This document shows, piece by piece, positions 33,629 to 41,013 of a stretch of DNA of 41,059 nucleotides. The notes under the pieces are model-generated. The model was not told the DNA's origin. It saw only the letters and a list, made by a program, of their open reading frames with translations, and did not search any database. Position numbers and translations under genes: made by a program. Each line of letters begins with the position of its first letter. The stretch's first letter is position 1. The stretch comes from Solirubrobacteraceae bacterium (lineage in GTDB: Bacteria > Actinomycetota > Thermoleophilia > Solirubrobacterales > Solirubrobacteraceae). The stretch lies in NCBI GenBank assembly GCA_025934395.1, contig JAICYC010000022.1:1-41059 (forward strand). The letters are read 5' to 3'.

Positions 33629-35081
33629 CCTCGTCGGGCAGCGCCCCGGTGAGCGCGAGCACCGCGAAGTAGATCGCGCTCGCAACCAGCGCGCGCCCGA
33701 GCGATCCGATCGGCGCGAGCAGGACGAGCGCGGCGAGGCCACATGCAAGGAGCGCGGCGGGCGCGAGACGAAGCGACACGCGCTGCCCCGGCAGCGAGCG
33801 CAGCAGCGCGCCCGTCAGGGCGATCGCGGCCAGCGCCTCCGTGGCCACGTCCGCGATCGCGCCGCCCTGGGCGCCGAGTGGGGGCACGAGCGCGAGCCCG
33901 AGGGCGACGTTCAGCGCCAGCGCGCCAGCGGTGATCGCGATCAACGGGCGATACCGGCGCAGCGTGACGAGCCCCAGCGCGCTCGAGGTCGACACGAAGC
34001 TCACGAGGAAGATCAGCCCCTGGATGCGCAGCACCGGAGCGGCGGGATCGCCGTGCACGCCCGCGATCACGCGCACGACGAAGTCCGCCCCGAGCGCCGT
34101 GGCGAGCGACATCCAGACGCCGAACAGGAGCGCGACCGTGAGGATCTTCCCGAGCGCGTCGCGCAGCTCCGAGGTCTCGCCCTCCTCGCCCGAGCGCGCG
34201 AGCAGCGGGAACACGGCCGTCAGCAGCAGCGCGGGGACCGCCAGAGCGGCCTGCGTGACGCGGAAGGACGTCGCGAACAGCCCCGTCTGCGTGGCGCTCG
34301 CCACCAGCGACATCACGATCACGGTCACGTACAGGTAGACCGCGGCGAGCGACAGCGCCACCGCGTACGGCAGCGTCTCGGCGAACAGCGCCCGCCACGC
34401 CGCGATGTCGGCTCGAACGCGAACGCCCACGAGCCCCCGCACCGCGGCGAGCATCGCCGCAGCCGCCACGAGCGCCGCCACGCTCGTGGCCGCCACGAAC
34501 GGCAGCAGGCCCGCGCCGAGCAGGGCGAGCGCCACCACCAGCAGGAGCATCGCCGCGCGCCGCGCCAGTTCGACCGCGGTGAGCCTGGCGAGCAGCAGCT
34601 CGGCCTGCAGCGCCACGGACGCGACGTCTGCGGCAACCTGCGCGAGCAGCCCCGCGCCCGCGATCAGCGTGGCCAGCACGAGCACGTGACCGTATCCCGC
34701 GACCAGCGCGAACACCGTCGCGCAGACGACCCCGCCGAGCGCGAGCGCGAGGCGCAGGCCGAGCAGGTTGGCGATCAGCGCGGGGCGCTCCTCCGGCGAC
34801 TGGGCGCCCCATGCGCGGATCCCGTAGACGACGATCCCCGCCTCGGTGACGCCCCCCACGAGCGCCACCAACGACGTCGCGGTCACGTAGCGCCCGAAGC
34901 CGGGCACGCCGAGGTGGCGCACGATCACCGCCGCGGCCGCGAGCGAGACGAGCACGCCGGCCGCGTAGCCGAGGACGCGCACCGCCCCGCCGCGGATCGC
35001 GACGCCGGACTGCGGCGGGTGGCGATCCCGCTCCGCCCCCCCGCGGGCGCGCTCGCGCTGATGTGACCGCTGCTCGCTCAT
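33570..35081 (-). CDS. Wzx-type oligosaccharide flippase (MATE/MOP superfamily)
   Basis: 503 residues with about 12-14 transmembrane helices. The first begins near VRVLGYAAGVLVSLAAAAVIVRHLGVPGFGRYV, the standard start of polysaccharide exporters. ATSFRVTQAALAVPALLLTAVFPLLAR and LRRYRPLIAITAGALALNVALGLALVPPLGAQGGAIADVATE are typical MOP segments. It would translocate the lipid-linked repeat unit made by the neighbouring transferases. The ATG at 35081 (MSEQRSHQRERARGG) has GGGGTG upstream; an in-frame start 132 bases earlier adds a low-complexity Arg-rich leader. The C terminus is encoded antisense to the acyltransferase gene. Confidence 0.92.
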   Translation of the reverse strand: MSEQRSHQRERARGGAERDRHPPQSGVAIRGGAVRVLGYAAGVLVSLAAAAVIVRHLGVPGFGRYVTATSLVALVGGVTEAGIVVYGIRAWGAQSPEERPALIANLLGLRLALALGGVVCATVFALVAGYGHVLVLATLIAGAGLLAQVAADVASVALQAELLLARLTAVELARRAAMLLLVVALALLGAGLLPFVAATSVAALVAAAAMLAAVRGLVGVRVRADIAAWRALFAETLPYAVALSLAAVYLYVTVIVMSLVASATQTGLFATSFRVTQAALAVPALLLTAVFPLLARSGEEGETSELRDALGKILTVALLFGVWMSLATALGADFVVRVIAGVHGDPAAPVLRIQGLIFLVSFVSTSSALGLVTLRRYRPLIAITAGALALNVALGLALVPPLGAQGGAIADVATEALAAIALTGALLRSLPGQRVSLRLAPAALLACGLAALVLLAPIGSLGRALVASAIYFAVLALTGALPDEVTGSVVPARLRPGRTRRPT

Positions 35082-35245
35082 TGCACCCCAGACCGGGACG
35101 GCGCCCGGGCGCAGCATGACAGTCGCCCCGCCGTCCCCGCTCGCCTGCGTCGCCACCGCGTCCGTGCGCGGGCGCCCGGCCAGGCGCGGCTGCCGGCGCG
35201 TGCGGCGCCGCACGCGGGCTACCCTGGGTAGGGCAAGGGGGTTCT

Positions 35246-36340
35246 GTGACTTTGGGCAAACGCGGTCTGCACGGATGCATCGCCACGCTGACGGCCGTGG
35301 TGCTGATGGGCGCGCTCGCGCTCGGTGGCGCCCCTGCGCGCGCGGACGCGGTCAAGGCGATGTGGGGTCCCTACCGCCACAACGGCGTCTCCCAGTTCCC
35401 CGTCTACAAGGAACTGGGGATCTCGATCTACGAGGACGACCTGCACTGGGACGAAATCGCGCCCACCAGGCCGCGCGACGCGCGCAACCCCCGGGACGCC
35501 GCCTATCACTGGCCCGAAGAGGTGGACGACGCGGTCGCAGAAGCCAACGCGAACGGCATCCGGGTCGCGCTGCAGATCATCGGCGCGCCGCGCTGGGCGA
35601 ACGGCCGCCACCCGTCCAACTGGGCGCCGAATCGGGTGCACGACTACTCGAACTTCGCGATCGCGGCAGCGCGCCGCTACCCCGCGGTCCACCTGTGGAT
35701 GGTGTGGGGCGAGCCCGTGCGCAGCAAGGACTTCGAGCCGCTCACGCCGGCCGGCCCGTATCTGCGGCTGAACGCCCGGCAGCGGCGCGCGCCCCACCGC
35801 TACGCACGGATGCTCGATGCGACGTGGCTGGCGCTGCACCACGAGAGCGGTGCGAACGTGGTGATCGGGGGGATGACGGACACGGCAGCGGACATCACCA
35901 CGCGCCAATGGATCGAAAACCTGCGCATGCCCGACGGGCGCGCCCCGCGGTTGGATCTGTACGGTCACAACCCGTTCAGCGTGCGGGCGCCGAACCTCGC
36001 CAACCGCCCCGCGCCGGGGCAGCAGTTCGACTTCTCCGATCTGCGCCGGCTGTCCGCGGTCGTGGCCCGTTTCCTCGGCACACCCGCGAACCCGGCGCCC
36101 CGCCTGTTCCTGAGCGAGTGGACCGTCCCGACGTCCGTTGACAAGGAGTTCGACTTTTACGTGTCGCCGCTGGTGCAGGCGCAGTGGATCACGGCGGGCC
36201 TGAAGGTGGCCGCCGAGCTTCCGCAGGTCTACGCGGTGGGCTGGATCCACCTCTACGACAACCCGCCGGCGTCGATGGGCGGGCTGATCGCGGCGAACGG
36301 AGCCCGCAAGCCGGGCTTCGCCGCCTTCAGCGGCGGCTGA
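35246..36340 (+). CDS. exported clan-A (GH5/GH39-like) glycosidase
   Basis: 364 residues with a signal peptide (RGLHGCIATLTAVVLMGALALGG, cleavage after ARADA near 35). The TIM-barrel order is KELGISIYEDDLHWDEIAP, ANGIRVALQIIGAPRWANG, then AVHLWMVWGEPVRSKDFEP with the acid/base Glu156, LDLYGHNPFS, and PRLFLSEWTVPTS with the nucleophile Glu291. The normally invariant Asn before the acid/base is Gly here (WGEP rather than WNEP). The protein probably trims or releases an extracellular glycan; substrate unknown. AAGGGGG four to five bases before the GTG fixes the start. It stands at the end of the glycan region on its own promoter. Confidence 0.86.
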   Translation: MTLGKRGLHGCIATLTAVVLMGALALGGAPARADAVKAMWGPYRHNGVSQFPVYKELGISIYEDDLHWDEIAPTRPRDARNPRDAAYHWPEEVDDAVAEANANGIRVALQIIGAPRWANGRHPSNWAPNRVHDYSNFAIAAARRYPAVHLWMVWGEPVRSKDFEPLTPAGPYLRLNARQRRAPHRYARMLDATWLALHHESGANVVIGGMTDTAADITTRQWIENLRMPDGRAPRLDLYGHNPFSVRAPNLANRPAPGQQFDFSDLRRLSAVVARFLGTPANPAPRLFLSEWTVPTSVDKEFDFYVSPLVQAQWITAGLKVAAELPQVYAVGWIHLYDNPPASMGGLIAANGARKPGFAAFSGG

Positions 36341-36345
36341 CGCAC

Positions 36346-36705
36346 TCACGCCTTCCACTGCCAGAACGCGAGCTCCGCGCCCGCACGGGTGGCGATGACC
36401 GAGCGCCACCCGGCGGGGCCCTCGCGAGGGCCGAGCAGCACCGCCGCGCCGTGCTCGCGGGCGCGGTCGGTGGCGCTGTGGACGTCGTCGACGGCCACGT
36501 AGGGCAGCCACAGCGAGCGCTGCGTCGGGCACTCCACGAAGCCGCCGCCCATCGTGCCGAGCTCGACCGCCTGATAGGCGCCGTGGCGGGTGAGGATCCG
36601 CTCCTGGCGCCACCCGCAGACCTGCGCGTAGAACGCACGCGCCTGCTCGGCGTCGCTCGTGTGCAGCTCGAGGTGCACGACCCGGTTGGGCACGGCTCTG
36701 CTCAT
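36346..36705 (-). CDS. VOC-family (glyoxalase-like) protein
   Basis: 119 residues. RVVHLELHTSDAEQARAFYAQVCGWRQERI is the first VOC module and YVAVDDVHSATDRAREHGAAVLLGPREGPAGW the second, ending in GAELAFWQWK. The metal ligand expected at the end (usually an Asp or Glu in the last strand) is present as E in GAELAFW. It is similar in size to, but not a close copy of, the VOC gene at 18067. It is divergent from an ECF sigma gene with a palindromic stretch between them, and members of this family often accompany such sigma factors. Confidence 0.88.
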   Translation of the reverse strand: MSRAVPNRVVHLELHTSDAEQARAFYAQVCGWRQERILTRHGAYQAVELGTMGGGFVECPTQRSLWLPYVAVDDVHSATDRAREHGAAVLLGPREGPAGWRSVIATRAGAELAFWQWKA

Positions 36706-36741
36706 CTCCGGAACCTGTGACCGCCGGGCGCGCGGAAACTA

Positions 36742-36782
36742 ATCGGTGACCGATCGGTTGCGGCCCTGCGGAGGTCTAGTGT
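36742..36782 (+). promoter_or_regulatory. promoter of ECF sigma gene with overlapping palindrome
   Basis: ATCGGT-G-ACCGAT (36742-36754) and the 10-base palindrome ACCGATCGGT (36749-36758) interlock. A possible -35 (TCGGTT, 36754-36759) lies 17 bases before TAGTGT (36777-36782), which ends seven bases before the ATG at 36790. A repressor or activator bound here would cover the -35. Confidence 0.45.
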
Positions 36783-36789
36783 GCGGATG

Positions 36790-37905
36790 ATGTCGACGCG
36801 CCAGGCCGGCGAAGCCAACCGTGAGCGCGAGCTGCTCGAGCAGGCCCGAGCAGGCGGCGAGCAGGCGTTTGCGGATCTCGTGGAGCCCCACCGCCGTGAG
36901 CTGCACGCGCACTGCTATCGCATGCTCGGCTCCGTGCACGACGCAGAGGACTCGCTCCAGGACGCGATGCTGCGCGCCTGGCGCGGGCTCGCGCGCTTCG
37001 ACGGGCGCGGGTCGTTGCGCTCGTGGCTGTACACGATCGCCACGAACACATGCCTCGACGCGATCGGCCGGCGGCCGAAGCGCGTGCTGCCGATCGACTA
37101 CGGCCCCGCCACGGACCCGCACGTGGGGCCCGGCGAGCCGGTCGTGGAGTCGGTCTGGATCGAGCCGTACCCGGACGAGATCCTCGGCGTGCAGGACGGG
37201 TACGCCGCCCCCGAGGCGAGCTTCGAGCAGCGTGAGGGGGTGGAGCTGGCGTTCGTGGCGGCGCTCCAGCACCTGCCCGCAACCCAGCGCGCCGTGCTGA
37301 TCGAGCGCGAGGTCCTCGGCTTCTCCGCGAAGGAGGTCGCCAACTCGCTCCAGACCACCGTCGCTGCGGTCAACAGCGCGTTGCAGCGCGCTCGCGCGGC
37401 CGTGCAGGAGCGGGTACCGGAGCGCACCCAGCAGGCGACCCTGCGGGCGCTGGGCGAGGACCGCACGCGAGAGCTCGTGGACCGCTACGTGGATGCGTGG
37501 GAACGCCAGGACGTCGAGGCGTTCGCGGCGATGCTCGCCGAGGACGCCACGTTCGCGATGCCGCCGCTGGCGAGCTGGTTCGGCGGGCGCGAGGCGATCG
37601 CGGCGTGGGCGAAGGGCTGGCCGCTCTCCGGCGCCTGGCGCTGGCGCGCGGTTCGCACGTCGGCGAACGGGTCCCCCGCGCTCGGCTTCTACTCGTGGAA
37701 CGAGGACGACGGCGCCCACCGGCCGTTCGCGCTCAACGTGCTCGAGCTGCACGGCGAACAGGTGTCCGCCGTCACCGCCTTCATCGCGCGCTCCGCCGAG
37801 CCGCGGGAGCGCGAGGTGTTCGAACGCTACCCCGACCAGCCCGCCGACGCGGGCAAGGTCGACGACGTGTTCGCGCGCTTCGGGCTGCCGAGGGAGCTCG
37901 CCTGA
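36790..37905 (+). CDS. ECF sigma factor with C-terminal SnoaL-like domain
   Basis: 371 residues. Region 2 is LVEPHRRELHAHCYRMLGSVHDAEDSLQDAMLRAWRGLARFDGRGSLRSWLYTIATN; region 4 is LPATQRAVLIEREVLGFSAKEVANSLQTTVAAVNSALQRAR. From about 220 an NTF2/SnoaL_2 domain follows (LVDRYVDAWERQDVEAFAAMLAEDATFAMPPLASWFGG). This is the sigma-70 subgroup with a fused SnoaL tail (SigX5/SigJ-like), in which the tail replaces or supplements an anti-sigma factor. ATG at 36790 is supported by a -10 box seven bases upstream; 36781 and 36787 are in-frame alternatives. No anti-sigma gene is adjacent. Confidence 0.92.
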   Translation: MSTRQAGEANRERELLEQARAGGEQAFADLVEPHRRELHAHCYRMLGSVHDAEDSLQDAMLRAWRGLARFDGRGSLRSWLYTIATNTCLDAIGRRPKRVLPIDYGPATDPHVGPGEPVVESVWIEPYPDEILGVQDGYAAPEASFEQREGVELAFVAALQHLPATQRAVLIEREVLGFSAKEVANSLQTTVAAVNSALQRARAAVQERVPERTQQATLRALGEDRTRELVDRYVDAWERQDVEAFAAMLAEDATFAMPPLASWFGGREAIAAWAKGWPLSGAWRWRAVRTSANGSPALGFYSWNEDDGAHRPFALNVLELHGEQVSAVTAFIARSAEPREREVFERYPDQPADAGKVDDVFARFGLPRELA

Positions 37906-38216
37906 GCAGAACGTACGCGACGGCGCTCGGGATCGCCGCCGCGCACGAGGACCACCGCTACCCGCGGCCGGGGCGCCCAAACGCGCCGCGGTACGGTGTT
38001 TATGCGGTTGTGGCGGCGGGTACCCAATCATCGAGTCGGTCCGTAGGTGACACGACCGAGGTTTCCCGAGATGGCGTTCAGCGCTTCACATATCCGCGAT
38101 AGACATCCCTCGCATGCGACGGGTGTCCACGCTGCGCTGACGCACGGGTTGATCGGCCGAGCCGCCACGAGACCCGCATCGCGTCGCAGCAGCACCCGCT
38201 GCTAGAGGACGGCGCG
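37906..38216 (+). other. 311-base non-coding region before stress sigma gene
   Basis: No reading frame here has coding character. It contains a possible weak hairpin (CCGCGGC 37962-37968 / GCCGCGG 37985-37991), a GTTT-N16-GGGTAC box, and a leader of about 185 bases up to the next start. TAGAGG (38203-38208) may act as a second -10 or simply as the Shine-Dalgarno. Confidence 0.6.
37998..38023 (+). promoter_or_regulatory. SigB/SigF-type promoter (GTTT-N16-GGGTAC)
   Basis: GTTT at 37998-38001 and GGGTAC at 38018-38023, spacer 16. This fits the published consensus for the actinobacterial SigF and Streptomyces SigB family. It lies upstream of a gene for a sigma factor of that family, so autoregulation is the natural reading. 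Confidence 0.6.
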
Positions 38217-39086
38217 ATGACGCCCACGACGACCCGGACCCGTGCTCCCCACGCGGGAGCGGTGAGACGTCCCCGCACGCCCGCCCGCGCCCTCGCGCTC
38301 GTACCCGAGCGCGGCGGGGCCTCCGAGCGCACCGCGCGTGCTCGCGAGATCGACCGTCTCCTGGTGCGCTACGTGTGCACGCGAGACGAGCGCACCCGCG
38401 ACATCCTCGTGGCGGAGTTCCTGCCGCTCGCGCACAAGCTCGCCCGCCGCTACCTGCGCTCCTCCGAGCCGACCGAGGACCTGATGCAGGTCGCGAGCCT
38501 CGCGCTCCTGAAGGCGATCGAGCGCTTCGACCCCGGCCGCGGCGCGAGCTTCGTCTCCTACGCGATCCCCACGATCCTCGGCGAGCTGCGCCGCTACTTC
38601 CGCGACTCGACGTGGGCGCTGCACGTGCCCCGCCGCGCGCAGGAGCGGATCCAGGCCGTCGAGGCCTGCCGCGAACGACTCACCAACGCCGAGCGCCGCT
38701 CGCCGACGGTCCAACGGATCGCCGAGGAGCTCGAGCTGAGCGAAGAGGACGTGATCGACACGCTCCTCGCCAAACGCGCCTACGAGGCGGAGTCGCTCGA
38801 CGCGCCGCGCCCCGGTGGCGAGGAGGACAGCGGCGCGGAGGCGATCGAGGCTGTCGGGGCGGAGGATCCCGGCTTCAACCGCGTCGATGAGCGGACCACC
38901 GTCGAGCCCGCGCTCGACGCGCTGACCGAGAGCGAGCGAGAGCTGCTGGAGCTGCGCTTCATCCGCGAAATGAGCCAGACGCAGATCGCCGCCGAGCTGG
39001 GGGTCTCGCAGATGCAGGTATCGCGCCTGCTCGCTGCGACGATCGGCAGGATGCGCGATGTGTCGGGCATCGAGCCGGCCGCCTAG
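38217..39086 (+). CDS. SigB/SigF/SigG-family RNA polymerase sigma factor
   Basis: 289 residues. Region 2: LVAEFLPLAHKLARRYLRSSEPTEDLMQVASLALLKAIERFDPGRGASFVSYAIPTILGELRRYFRD. Region 3 begins at VPRRAQERIQAVEACRERL. Region 4: LTESERELLELRFIREMSQTQIAAELGVSQMQVSRLLAATIGRMR. It lacks region 1.1 and has a 60-residue Arg/Ala-rich N-terminal extension. These sigmas control general stress or sporulation-like programmes and are usually held by an RsbW-type anti-sigma; no such gene lies next to it in this window. Regulation is probably autogenous through the box at 37998. AGAGGA about nine bases upstream serves the ATG at 38217. Confidence 0.94.
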   Translation: MTPTTTRTRAPHAGAVRRPRTPARALALVPERGGASERTARAREIDRLLVRYVCTRDERTRDILVAEFLPLAHKLARRYLRSSEPTEDLMQVASLALLKAIERFDPGRGASFVSYAIPTILGELRRYFRDSTWALHVPRRAQERIQAVEACRERLTNAERRSPTVQRIAEELELSEEDVIDTLLAKRAYEAESLDAPRPGGEEDSGAEAIEAVGAEDPGFNRVDERTTVEPALDALTESERELLELRFIREMSQTQIAAELGVSQMQVSRLLAATIGRMRDVSGIEPAA

Positions 39087-39104
39087 CCGCCCGGCCGCGG
39101 AAAG

Positions 39105-39125
39105 GGGCCCTGGCTTCAGGGTCCC
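39105..39125 (+). terminator. hairpin between stress sigma and DUF2294 genes
   Basis: Stem GGGCCCTG / CAGGGTCCC with one bulged T and a GCTT loop, 19 bases after the sigma stop. No U-tract. It precedes the -10 box of the next gene, so it likely separates the two transcripts. Confidence 0.55.
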
Positions 39126-39131
39126 GTTGGC

Positions 39132-39137
39132 TACGCT
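39132..39137 (+). promoter_or_regulatory. -10 box of DUF2294 gene
   Basis: TACGCT ends six bases before the GTG at 39144, the leaderless arrangement. Confidence 0.45.
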
Positions 39138-39143
39138 CATCCG

Positions 39144-39566
39144 GTGAGCACGCCCGAGAGCACTTCCGAGCTCCACGAGAACGAGTCCGCGCACGGCTCG
39201 ACCCTTGCCGCGATCTCGCGGCGGATGGTGGGGCTGATCAAGGACTACTACGGCAAAGGGCCCAGCAACGCGCGCACCTACCACTGGGGCGAACTCGTGG
39301 TGGTGCTGCTCAGCGGGGGCAGCACGTCGGTCGAGAAGACCCTGATCGCCGACGGGCAGGAACAGGCCGTGATCGACCAGCGGACCGCCTTCCAGGACGC
39401 GATGCGCCCTCGCTACAAGCGCGTGATCGAGGAGGAGATGCAGCGCGAGGTGATCGCGTTCATGAGCGCCTACCACAACGATCCCGACATCAACGCGGAG
39501 ATCTTCGTCCTGGCACCCCGCGACGGCGCAGAGGAGCCCTCCGCACCCGGCAGCGAGCAGGACTAG
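39144..39566 (+). CDS. DUF2294-family protein
   Basis: 140 residues. The pattern ISRRMVGLIKDYYGKGPSNARTYHWGELVVVLLSGGSTSVEKTLIADGQEQAVIDQRTAFQDAMRPRYKRVIEEEMQREVIAFMSAYHNDPDINAEIFVL matches DUF2294 along its whole length. This small cytoplasmic family is of unknown role, common in stress-responsive Gram-positives. I infer no function. It follows a stress sigma gene but has its own -10 box. The stop TAG shares CTAG with the stop of the convergent acetyltransferase gene. Confidence 0.88.
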   Translation: MSTPESTSELHENESAHGSTLAAISRRMVGLIKDYYGKGPSNARTYHWGELVVVLLSGGSTSVEKTLIADGQEQAVIDQRTAFQDAMRPRYKRVIEEEMQREVIAFMSAYHNDPDINAEIFVLAPRDGAEEPSAPGSEQD

Positions 39567-40081
39567 ACGATCTCGGCCGGCTCCTCGCCGGCGCCGCCCA
39601 GCTCGAGCTGCATCCACTCCACGTCGTGCCAGCGGCCGAGCTTGTAGCCGATGTTCCGGTAGGTCCCCACGGGCTCGAAGCCCAGCGCCCGATGCAGCCC
39701 CTCGCTGGCGTCGTTGGGCAGCGTCATGCCGGCGATCGCGTTGCGGTAGCCGCGCGCCCGCAGCCGCTCGAACAGCATCTCGTACAGCGCGCGGCCGGCG
39801 CCGGTGCGACGCCGGTCCCTCTCCACGTAGACGCTCACTTCGCACGACCACCGGTACGCGGCGCGCTTGTTCTGGACGCCGCCGTAGGCATACCCGGCCA
39901 CGCGCCCCCCGTCGTCGAGCACCAGCCAGCAGTGCTTCTCCTGGGCCACGGCGATCCGCCGGGCGAACTCCTGCTCGGAGGGCGACTCCAGCTCGAAGGT
40001 GATCGCCGTGTGGAGCACGTAGGGGGCGTAGATCGCCGCGCACGCCGCGGCGTCGGCCGAGGTCGCCTCGCGCACGGTCAC
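39563..40081 (-). CDS. GNAT N-acetyltransferase (phosphinothricin acetyltransferase-like)
   Basis: 172 residues. TVREATSADAAACAAIYAPYVLHTAITFELESPSEQEFARRI at the N terminus and YRWSCEVSVYVERDRRRTGAGRALYEMLFERLRARGYRNAIAGMTLPNDASEGLHRALGFEPVGTYRNIGYKLGRWHDVEWMQ are the hallmarks of the Pat/YncA group. The acetyl-CoA loop reads RRTGAGRAL. Substrates in this group include phosphinothricin, methionine sulfone and similar amino acids, so the name is a family label only. The GTG at 40081 has AGGCGA upstream. The last bases overlap the DUF2294 stop. Confidence 0.92.
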   Translation of the reverse strand: MTVREATSADAAACAAIYAPYVLHTAITFELESPSEQEFARRIAVAQEKHCWLVLDDGGRVAGYAYGGVQNKRAAYRWSCEVSVYVERDRRRTGAGRALYEMLFERLRARGYRNAIAGMTLPNDASEGLHRALGFEPVGTYRNIGYKLGRWHDVEWMQLELGGAGEEPAEIV

Positions 40082-40143
40082 CTGGTCGCCTGCGTGCAAG
40101 CGTCGGATGCTAGACGGCGCCGATCCGCGGCGCCTCTGATGGG

Positions 40144-40581
40144 TCAGTCCAGCAGGCCCACCTGGCGCAGGATCGAGACCGAGTCCGAGTAGACGTCCTT
40201 GCGCTTGACGAGCCCGTCCTCGAACGGGATCACGTCCATTCCCTTCCACTCGATCCGCTCGCCGCTGGCGGGTGCGATCAGATCGCCGCGGCGCAGCTCG
40301 GTCTGATGCGTGGCGCTCGCGGTCCACTCCTGCACGACCAGGTCCTCGCGCACGTACAGGCGCCGCGTCGCGAACGTCAGGTCGGGCCACGCGTCGAAGA
40401 TCCGTGCGATGTGCCCGCCGACATCGGCCCCCTCGGCGCGCTCCCCGGCGGTGTGGTTCTCGAACACCATGTCGGGCGCATGCATCGCCACGATCGCGTC
40501 CACCGCGTGGCGGTTCCACGCATCGTTGTAGCGGTCGATCGCGGCGCGCAGGTCCTGCTCGGCCCCTGCCGCCGCGCTCAT
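40144..40581 (-). CDS. SnoaL-like ester cyclase-family protein
   Basis: 145 residues of the NTF2-like fold. LRAAIDRYNDAWNRHAVDAIVAMHAPDMVFENHTAGERAEG, VGGHIARIFDAWPDLTFATRRLYVREDLVVQEWTASATH and GERIEWKGMDVIPFEDGLVKRKDVYSDSVSILRQVGL fit the polyketide-cyclase/SnoaL group, including the His and Asp positions that line the pocket. A small hydrophobic substrate is likely; the reaction is unknown. The ATG at 40581 overlaps the stop of the cupin gene as ATGA, so the two are coupled and may act on the same compound. An ATG at 40587 is the alternative. Confidence 0.88.
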   Translation of the reverse strand: MSAAAGAEQDLRAAIDRYNDAWNRHAVDAIVAMHAPDMVFENHTAGERAEGADVGGHIARIFDAWPDLTFATRRLYVREDLVVQEWTASATHQTELRRGDLIAPASGERIEWKGMDVIPFEDGLVKRKDVYSDSVSILRQVGLLD

Positions 40582-40955
40582 GCCCATTCCATCGGCTCGT
40601 AGCCGCTCGTGGAGGGCGCGGAGACGATCAGCACCGTGGCGGGCGCCTGCTCGTCGTTGCGCACGGTGCGCCTGTGGCTGGGGTCGAGCCGCGCGAACGT
40701 GCCTTCGGGCGCCGCGTGGTCGGCCCCGTCGATCACGATCACGGCGTTGCCCCGCAACACCGCGAACACCTCCTCCTGGTCGCGGGCGAGCTCGTCGTGT
40801 TCGGGTATCTGCTCGCCCGGCATCACGTCGACCAGGTTCACCCCGAACGAGCGAACCGCGAGCGAGCGTCGAACGAGGTGCCAGTTGCCGGTGCGCTCGA
40901 CGTCGTCGTCGTGGACGATCGTGAACCCCGGTCCGGACTCTACGCTCACGCCCAT
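40578..40955 (-). CDS. cupin-domain protein
   Basis: 125 residues. One small beta-barrel: FGVNLVDVMPGEQIPEHDELARDQEEVFAVLRGNAVIVIDGADHAAPEGTFARLDPSHRRTVRNDEQAPATVLIVSA. The first cupin motif has His and Glu ligands (PEHDELARDQEEVF); the second has a His (PSHRRTV). It is therefore likely metal-binding or at least metal-capable. Its function with the coupled SnoaL protein is unknown. The ATG at 40955 is preceded by AAAAGGGGGG. It is driven by the promoter at 40985-41013. Confidence 0.88.
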   Translation of the reverse strand: MGVSVESGPGFTIVHDDDVERTGNWHLVRRSLAVRSFGVNLVDVMPGEQIPEHDELARDQEEVFAVLRGNAVIVIDGADHAAPEGTFARLDPSHRRTVRNDEQAPATVLIVSAPSTSGYEPMEWA

Positions 40956-40984
40956 CCCCCCTTTTGGATCGACTGCTCCCAGCC

Positions 40985-41013
40985 GTTCTATCCCCTGCCC
41001 GCGCCGTTGTCAA
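40985..41013 (-). promoter_or_regulatory. near-consensus sigma-70 promoter of cupin-SnoaL operon
   Basis: On the minus strand TTGACA (41013-41008), a 17-base spacer and TAGAAC (40990-40985). Expected start near 40978, leaving a leader of about 22 bases with a strong Shine-Dalgarno. This is the best -35/-10 pair in the window. Confidence 0.72.
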
